In this document: one piece after another, positions 57,260 to 64,000 of the stretch
Numbering within the stretch: the stretch's first letter is position 1
Layout: every line of letters begins with the position of its first letter
NCBI RefSeq assembly: GCF_003254395.2
Contig: NC_037652.1
Coordinates: 7,050,001-7,114,000, forward strand
Length of the DNA: 64,000 nucleotides
Direction: 5' to 3'
Source of the DNA: Apis mellifera
Lineage: Eukaryota; Arthropoda; Insecta; Hymenoptera; Apidae
Notes under the pieces: model-generated
The model's database searches: none
What the model saw: only the letters and a program-made list of their open reading frames with translations
Told to the model about the DNA's origin: nothing
Program-made: the position numbers and the translations under genes

Positions 57260-58075
57260 GGAAGAAGAGTTCGTTGCGTTGGTCATTTCGAATTCGGCGA
57301 CATTTTCGAAAAAGGATTTCTTCGAGTTAGGATCCACTGCGTGATTATCGACCTAGATACTTGGACACTCGTTCCTGGAAGAAGAATTCGTTCATCATTC
57401 TGAATTCGATGAACGAATTCTTCGAATTAGGATCCATCGTGTGATCATCTATATATTTGGACACTCATTCTGTGAAGATGAATTCGTTGCGATGATTATC
57501 TTGAATTCAATGATATTTTCGAAAACGATTTCTTCGAGTTAGGATTGTAGGATTCACCTGATTATCGATCTAAATACTTGGACATTCCTGGAAGAAGAAT
57601 TCATTGAGCTGATCATTCTGAATTCAATGAACGAATTCTTCGAATTAGAATCCACCGCATGATCATCTGTATATTTGGACACTCATTCTGGAAACAAGAA
57701 TTTGTTGCGCTGGTCATTTAGAATTGACATTTTCGAAAACGATTTCTTCGAGTTAGGATCAATTATCGACCTAGATACTTGGACTCGTTTCTGGAAGAAG
57801 ATTCGCGCTGAATTCATTGAAACGTGACATTGAAAACAACTTGTTCGAGTTAAGATCGCAGGATCCAAAAATTGTTCAAATTTCATCCCATCAACTACAA
57901 ATACTCTGCGCACTGAGAAAGAAGAATTCATTGCGGTGATAATAATTCTATGACATTTCGTTCAAGCGAGGATAAAAAATCTGAAGTAATCGAGAGGCTC
58001 GTCCAAAAATTGGCCAAATTTCATCCGATCGACCTAGATACCCACTCGTTCCGTGCTATCGCTACGAAGAAGAAG
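57260..58075. repeat. Diverged tandem repeat (minisatellite), about 7 units
   Basis: Units begin near 57260, 57377, 57473, 57590, 57690, 57793, about 57918 and 58064, marked by GGAAGAAGAATTCGTTG and TTCTTCGAGTTAGGATCC. Another marker, ACTTGGACACTC, recurs at about 57359, 57455, 57576, 57673 and (shortened) 57777. The first four lengths alternate 117, 96, 117, 100, so units 1/3 and 2/4 are most alike, a two-unit higher-order pattern of about 215 bp. Later units are more diverged; the last ones share an added CCAAAAATTG(T/G)(T/C)CAAATTTCATCC segment. Stops break every frame within one or two units, so the array is not coding now. It is A/T-richer than its flanks. Confidence 0.85.
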
Positions 58076-58099
58076 AATCGGTTTGCTGTTGATTCGAAT

Positions 58100-59050
58100 T
58101 CATTTTTGACAAATTTTCCCCCAAAAAAACGGATTTTCTCCGGTGACCGCGGCCGATGATCGATTGCCCGCCCGAATTCCGGATTCCTGATTTTGTTCGA
58201 AGCGAGGCCGAACAGTCCAGGTGAATTACATATTTGCGATAGTTTAGCGGCCGCTACTCGCTCCGCTACCGGTACACTCGACCGTTATTTATGAATGAAT
58301 TAACGTCACGCTATCTCCGCGGCGAGTACGCGACCGATTACCATTAGAGAAACCGTTCCACGAATTCGCTCTGCAATGGGAAACGGGTGTCGTATCGCTA
58401 CGTATCGCTACGAGGATGGGAAAACTGCGCGAAAAATGGGAAAGAAAAAAAATTAGAAAAGCCAGGAGAGGAGGGGAGGAGGAGCAGAGACACTTTCACC
58501 GTTGGTTGTAATCGGTCGCGAACGCCTCGTTCCTTGCGGAGAGAAGACGTAGGGATGGAGCTAGCCTAGCGCACCACGTGCCGAGGAACGACGTGGAGGA
58601 ATAGGACGCTCGAGGACGGGACGACGACGACGAGTCGACCGGTTTCGCGAACCGATCGAAGCTGCCGTTTCTTCGCCGAACGGTTCTTCAAACGCCGTTC
58701 AATACGAGGCTGGATGGAATTTAGAAAGACACGGTTTGAAAAACACCTCGAGGCGGTGGAGAGAGAGGAAGAGAGATGGGGGAGGGGAGAGGGGATCGAG
58801 TTGCGACATCCAGCCGATTGGAGAGAGAGGAGATTTTATTTTTCGCGAAACGGGTAGGTAGCGCACGTGGATTCCTCTTGCGAAAATGCCTGAGCGAGAG
58901 AGTGGCCTGAAAAAATAAAGCTCGTCGATAAGCGCCGGTACCTGATAAAGTCGCTCGCTTTATCGTGTTTGCCCGACGCGATAGCGATGCGCAAAAATGA
59001 GGTTGAAATTGCAAAACTGCAGCAACGAGGCGCGAGGCGAGAGGAGAGCA
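58100..59050. other. Non-coding stretch after the tandem repeat
   Basis: A 69-codon frame (57950-58159) overlaps the last repeat units and is probably incidental. CAG/GTGAAT donor-like at 58218-58226. CpG-rich; no gene recognised. Confidence 0.45.
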
Positions 59051-59060
59051 GTTGCGGAAG

Positions 59061-59096
59061 GAGGGGAGAGAGGGAGAGAGAGAGAGAGAGAGAGAG
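59061..59096. repeat. (GA)n microsatellite
   Basis: GA run; a second one lies at about 59205-59232. Confidence 0.95.
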
Positions 59097-59239
59097 TCGA
59101 GAGCAGGGCGAGGTTGATAAATCGCGCAAAAGGGTCTGGTGGCAGGGGGCAGGAGGAGGAGGTAGGAACAGAGGGGACGAAGCCGACAGAGACGAGGAGA
59201 GAGCGGGAGAGGGAGAGAGAGAGAGAGAGAGAAGGCCGG

Positions 59240-60680
59240 TGCATTCGATGCACCGCGTCGAGGGGACCGCGTAATCTGAAAGGCTTATAAACCTGCATCC
59301 GGCGCGGCGATCGATAACGGGAGTTATCGGCGTTTCCTACGCGAATCGCCACGACTTCCTCTCCCTTTCTTTTCCACCTTGTCGCGCGCGCGCGCGCGCT
59401 ATTTTTCCTTCGGATGGCGGCCAACACGCATCGGATGCTTTTTCGTTTCGAGGGGAGGGAAGGAAAGAAAGAAACGAAACGAAGCGAAAGAAAAACCTTG
59501 CCTCCCTCCCTCCCGTAATATCTTCCGTTCCTGGATAGTCGACTTCGAATCGATCGAAAGGATCGAGGCGGAGAAAGAAAGAAAGAAGGAAGGAAGGAGG
59601 AAAGATAAAAAGAGAGTAAAACGCGCATAGGCGGTGTTGCGTATGGAGGAGAAGGAGGCGGCGGCATCATCATCATCTCGTCGTCAACCTTTGTCCGCGA
59701 TTACGCAACACGAGCGTGTATCGTCGTCGGCCGATGTTGCGGTGAGCGGCGCTCGCTCGCGTTCCGGAAGGGTGGAGGAGATCGGTGCGAGATCGAGGCT
59801 CTCTCTCTCTCTCTCGCCTCTTCCCGCGCCGCAAATATGCTTAATTCCAGGCGAACGGAGACGGAGCTCGGGCCCTTCCTGGCGGGGCGACCGAGGTCTT
59901 TTATTAATTGATCGAAATTAGAGCGAGCACTCCTCGGCCCGCTTCATTGACAGAGCTACCGACGGTGCAATGACCGCCGCTACTCGCCCGATTCGACTCG
60001 AAGCCGACCGTGGCTCGCGCCACCCTGTTGCGCGGCTCGCAATTTTACCGGCCAATTCCGCGCGCACGTGGAAATCCGCACGCGCGAAATCTCCGATCGC
60101 GACATCTGTCGTTATCGATCTTATGTTTATCGTTTAGATATCGCCCTATCGTCCGTACATATCTTCCGAGTTTAGTTGGAACGAGAGCGTAGATAGAAAA
60201 AGCGGAGCGTGCCGATTTTCCGTTTCTATTCCTCGCGCGACGAGATACGAAGGGAAACGAGAAAACACATTTAGGGATAGCTACGCTTATTACAATATAG
60301 CCCGGTAATCGCGACCGACGACGAGATAATCCGACGACGGAGGAGTAACGCGCGTTGAAACGCGCCCGACTCGACGCAATAACGTTTGATTTTACGACTG
60401 TTCCACTCCGGTTGCGCGCCACTGTTACGGGGAAAGTTTCTCTTTCCGGCAAGATTTTAAGGGGGATCTGAAACGCGTTACGTACGCGTAGTTTGCGCGC
60501 TAATTGCGAAACACGCCATCAACTTACTCCTCCTCCTTCTTCTTCCTCTATCGTCGTCGTCTCTCTCTCCCTAATCCTTCCGTGTTCCGCGGGATCATCT
60601 TCCATCGAGACGAGGAATATTTTCGAGGAAATAAGCGCCTCTTCGATTCGACGAAATGGAGGCAGAGGAATCGAGCGAAT
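59240..60680. other. CpG-rich non-coding stretch
   Basis: (CG)n at about 59383-59399, a TTATAAACC at 59284 without initiator, a donor-like GCG/GTGAGC at about 59741. Nothing recognised. Confidence 0.45.
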
Positions 60681-60686
60681 CTTCCA

Positions 60687-60717
60687 TCGGATCGGATCGG
60701 ATCGGATCGGATCGGAT
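60687..60717. repeat. (GGATC)6 array
   Basis: Six ATCGG/GGATC units, uninterrupted. Confidence 0.95.
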
Positions 60718-60779
60718 GGAAGGAAGCTTGGCTTCGAGGCGTTCTTCCTTCCCCTCCCCTCTCTTCACCAACTTTAACC

Positions 60780-61640
60780 TCGAGGTAGGTCGGATCCCCC
60801 GGAGCCGAATGTTTGCCCAAGCGAAATGTTAATAAAACGAATCGAGGTTGCGGTTAAGGCGAAGCCGCGGTGAAGGTCGGGGGCGGGCCTCGGGAGTGGT
60901 ATTATTCGGTAAGAGAGCAGTGGCGTGCCGCGACCTCGAATTCTGCTGCGCGGAAGGGGGGAGGTGGGACCTTCGACGTTATTTTTCGTGTCGTTTCGCG
61001 CTGTCGTTGACCGCCGCCTCCGTGTTCGTCCAAGGCGGAGATGCTCGTTCGTTCGTTCGTTCTTTGGTTGGTTCGGAGGCAAGGACGACCGACACCCGAC
61101 CGGGTAGAAAGAGACAAAGAGAGAGAGGAGAAAATCGATCGTCGCGGGAGGAGACGATCGATCGTACACGCGATCATCGGGTTTATCTTTAATTACGCGT
61201 TACAAGCGGCGTAGAAGCGGCGACGCGGTTCATCTCGCTTCACGCGTTGCCGTTTAAATAATAACGGTGCACGAGCGTCGTCGGCTCCTTGATCGTCACA
61301 CTGGAAATTATCGATCGATCGAGGCGAGTAACGTAACCGAGAGGGAGGGGAAGGGGTGGTGAGCGAGGGGGTAGGTAGGTGTTCTCCTCTCGATAACACA
61401 GTTTCTTCTTTTTTTTCCCCCCCCTTCCTTCTCTCTCCTCGTTCCTTTTCCTTTCTCCTCTTTTGCTCCTTTTCGCGAAAATTATTGCCAAGGAGAGGAG
61501 AGGAGAGAAGACAACTCGTTGCTCGTGTTACGCGAAACGGGATAGGATCGCGGGGCGGGGGAGGGGAGGAGGACGCATTATCCCCGCGGATGTTGGGACA
61601 CAATGGCGAAAGTTAAAGAGGTTTTCCGCGGGGTATACGA
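60780..61640. other. Non-coding stretch with donor-like site
   Basis: GAG/GTAGGT at about 60783 is a good plus-strand donor. The rest is CpG-rich with (CGTT)n at about 61048-61062. No exon can be defined. Confidence 0.4.
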
Positions 61641-61644
61641 GACG

Positions 61645-61666
61645 GATGCTCTCCGCGGAGAGCATC
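61645..61666. other. 22-bp perfect palindrome
   Basis: GATGCTCTCCG (61645-61655) is followed immediately by its reverse complement CGGAGAGCATC (61656-61666). A perfect 22-bp palindrome is expected about 0.02 times by chance in 64 kb of random sequence. It could bind a dimeric protein or extrude as a cruciform. Confidence 0.8.
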
Positions 61667-61669
61667 TAT

Positions 61670-63560
61670 CCTATCTGGCCTAGGCCCCCCCCTCCCCCAT
61701 TGTCCCCCGCGTAGTATCGTCGATAAAGCCGCGTATTCGAGGCGAAACGCGCATTGTTTGGGCAAGCGGGGCGAGCGTGGCCGCTCACAGGCACGCGCGC
61801 ACACAACCGGTAAGCCGCGGAGCGTGTGCGCGCGGATTAAGCGGGTACACGGGTCGGATTTATAAGCCCCCGGTGGAGGAAAGCGGTGGGCATCGGTTCA
61901 GACAATGCGCGCAACACTCGGCATACGCGGGGCATTAAGCGAGCGCAGTTTTTCACTCTCTTCCGAGCGCAGCTCGAAATTAACTAAGTAACAATAGGCT
62001 CTGATTTCGCTCTGACTTCTATCCTCTCTCTCTCTTTCTTTCTCTCTTTCGTTTTTCTTCGCTTCCTCCTCCGTTCGTTTTCTTCCCGGCCGCGAAAATT
62101 AATCCGCGGTTGAGAGGGAATTTCGAGAGAGAGAGAGAGTGAGAAGATCGTCGATCGAATCTAAAATAGTCCAGTCCAGTTATTACATCGCGCAAAATCT
62201 CTCCTCCGCGAATACAGTCTCGTGACACACAGGCCGATAATACTCGATACTCGATAAAGCGCATTTCGCGGCGGGTAATGGATCGGTTGGCAGGCGCGCG
62301 AGTTAATAGGTGTTTAAATTACTCGTGGCTACCACTACCGCTGCACAGGTGGTGATGAACGGGCGTCGCTCTCTTCCGTACGAGCGACGCGCGAATTAGG
62401 CCGCGCGGCTGCGCCACCGCGGTCAAAATAATTAATCGAAAACGCTCCCCTCCCGTCTCGCGACGCGCGTCCAAAACGCGACGACGACTCGCGATCGGAA
62501 TCGTTCCTCCACGCGGAATCCGAAACGAAACAACGATCTCGTTTCGTTTTATTTTTTGATCGCGCTCTTCTCGCGGTTCCAACGTGGTATCCAAGGATCG
62601 CGTCACGTTTTACTTTCAACGAATTTATTCGAGGGACGGAGGATAAATAAAAACGCAGGGTTCGACCGCTACGTTATTGATCATTGGACACCCAAAATAT
62701 GATAATGATCATCGCTCGTCGATCCGATTTTCTTCGAATTTCGTTGTAGCGATCGTGGCGTTATCGTCCATCTCGCCTTCGAGGCCTATTGTCTCGAAAT
62801 CGATCGGCAGCCGCAACGTGGCGCGTGCAAAATCGATCGACGAGCGATCTGGGATCCCAGATTTCCGCAACGAACGGGAATTCCCTTTCCCTTGGCCACG
62901 ATTTCCACGAGGAGCGCGTCTCTCGTTCGAAAAAGCGAGAGCGGGACGAGAGAAGGGGCGAAGACGGATGCTCGTTTGGAAGAGGAGGAGGCGAGTATCG
63001 CGACGAGTATTCGATCGGTATTATTTATTTATCGTTGCCTGCCTACCTGCGCCAGTTACCGGCCGCAGCATTCCGCGAACCGGCGCCTACGTGCGACCGC
63101 GACTCGGAACGCAACCTCGAACCGAATCGGATCCTTCCTTCCTTCCTTTCTCACCGACTCGACCAGGTGTCGCGGCGCTCGTCCGTATTCTGGGTGTCCA
63201 AAGTGGCCGCCGCAAGGTCGCGCGAATTGGCCGTCGAGAATCCATTCCAAGAGCTCGGCCAACAACTCGCGTCCACCCGACCGCTTCGCGACGAACGACT
63301 TTGGCGAATTTTTCGAATACGAATCAGAAGGAACGATCCTCCGCGGCGAAAACTCGAATACGAAACGAACATCGTGGCGCTCCGATCCCCGATCGATCGA
63401 TCCATCCATCGATCCATCGACGAATCGACCAAGCAAGCCGGCCAAACCTACGGCGCTGTATTTTGCTTTGGAAAAGTATCCTGTGTCCCGGATCGAACAA
63501 AAGAGGCTTTTGTCCCTCGGCGAACGGCCGCGCTCGGTAATTATCAACGATCCTATTCAT
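61670..63560. other. CpG-rich non-coding stretch
   Basis: CCG/GTAAGC donor-like at about 61810 and TTTATAAGC at about 61859. Three long overlapping plus frames at 62.7-63.7 kb (up to 287 codons) exclude each other and show no domain. Confidence 0.45.
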
Positions 63561-63571
63561 CGACTTGGTTT

Positions 63572-63597
63572 CGCGAGTCACTGGTTCGTGACTCGCG
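63572..63597. other. Perfect 10-bp hairpin
   Basis: CGCGAGTCAC at 63572-63581 pairs with GTGACTCGCG at 63588-63597 across the loop TGGTTC. Confidence 0.65.
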
Positions 63598-63928
63598 CTC
63601 GCGTTTCCCCTCGCGTTGAAAAATTTTTCGCGCGTTGCGTTCCAAACATTTCGGTCCGTTCCTCGATCGTGGCTCGATAAGAGCGGAGAAACGCGGCGGA
63701 GAACGGGCATCCGAGCGGGCTTAATAACAAGACGCGTACACACGGGCGGCGATCGTAAAGGAAGGGATTGTCGGCCGGAAAGGGGAATGAGAAATGACGG
63801 GGAGAGGAGAGGAGAGGAGGAGGAGGAGGACTCCATAAACCGAGTCCCCGACCTATCCTCCGTGGCTTGCATTCCCGCGGGCCGAAAACACCGAGAGAGA
63901 GCCAGTCCCATGGATCCAGTCCCTCCGA

Positions 63929-64000
63929 TCCCCCCTTCTTCTCCTTCTCCCTCTTCTTCTTCTCCTTCTCCTTCTCCCTCCTCCTCTTCTTCTTCTTCTT
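63929..64000. repeat. (CTT/CTC)n pyrimidine tract at window edge
   Basis: 72 nt of pure C/T running off the window end, mostly TTC and CTCCTT words. Confidence 0.9.

Noticed and set aside
57950..58159. 69-codon frame at the end of the minisatellite
   Set aside because: It reads residues that look protein-like but lies across diverged repeat units whose other copies contain stops in every frame.
61859..61905. TTTATAAGC followed by TTCAGAC as a promoter
   Set aside because: Spacing is about -39, too wide for a TATA/initiator pair, and TCAGAC departs from the consensus.
62677..63680. Three overlapping frames of 262-287 codons
   Set aside because: Same-strand frames exclude each other, all Arg/Ser-rich as expected from CGA/TCG DNA; no motif.
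1..64000. Transposons, CRISPR arrays, rRNA, telomeric TTAGG arrays, bacterial genes
   Set aside because: No transposase or reverse-transcriptase motifs, no terminal repeats with duplications, no regularly spaced repeat-spacer array, no rRNA blocks and no TTAGG tandem run were seen. Diverged remnants could escape reading by eye.

Overview
The window reads as nuclear DNA of an arthropod, most likely a hymenopteran (ant or bee). CpG is not depleted, and TCGA/CGA words are everywhere. Dense microsatellites ((CT)n, (AT)n, (TTC)n, (CGA)n and many others) break up every few kilobases. There is no operon layout, no ribosome-binding-site pattern and no run of adjacent genes. Start-site-like motifs match the arthropod initiator TCA(G/T)T(C/T). 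The placement to order is inference from composition; no protein or RNA gene that I can name was found.

I see no complete gene of known family. Stops are scarce because the DNA is rich in CG and purine/pyrimidine runs, so open frames of 60-330 codons occur by chance on both strands. Length alone is therefore weak evidence. What remains are low-confidence candidates: a 79-codon terminal exon on the minus strand at 41.3-41.6 kb (the most protein-like segment), frames behind good 3' splice sites at 8.5, 9.4, 20.9 and 28.8 kb, a 43-codon ORF directly behind a TATA/initiator pair at 2.9 kb, and a 54-nt exon-like segment at 3.65 kb.

Layout: 0-9 kb is mixed sequence with several promoter-like sites. 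9-16.5 kb is the most repeat-rich part: a 97-nt pure purine run, long pyrimidine tracts, a (GTAA)14 array and a long (TAC)n block. 16.5-29 kb is GC-richer and holds promoter-like elements, among them the second copy of a 30-bp composite element ending in GCCATTTTG (first copy at 6.7 kb). 29-41 kb is CpG-rich non-coding DNA with pentanucleotide arrays. 41-57 kb carries the exon candidates at 41.3, 43.0 and 47.6-48.3 kb. 57.2-58.1 kb is a diverged tandem repeat with alternating unit lengths. 58-64 kb is CpG-rich non-coding sequence with a 22-bp perfect palindrome and a perfect hairpin.

The best overall reading is a long intergenic or intronic stretch, possibly the 5' regulatory landscape of one or more genes outside the window, with scattered GA-repeat and GCCAT motifs. 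No new defence, mobile or metabolic system can be supported from this sequence.
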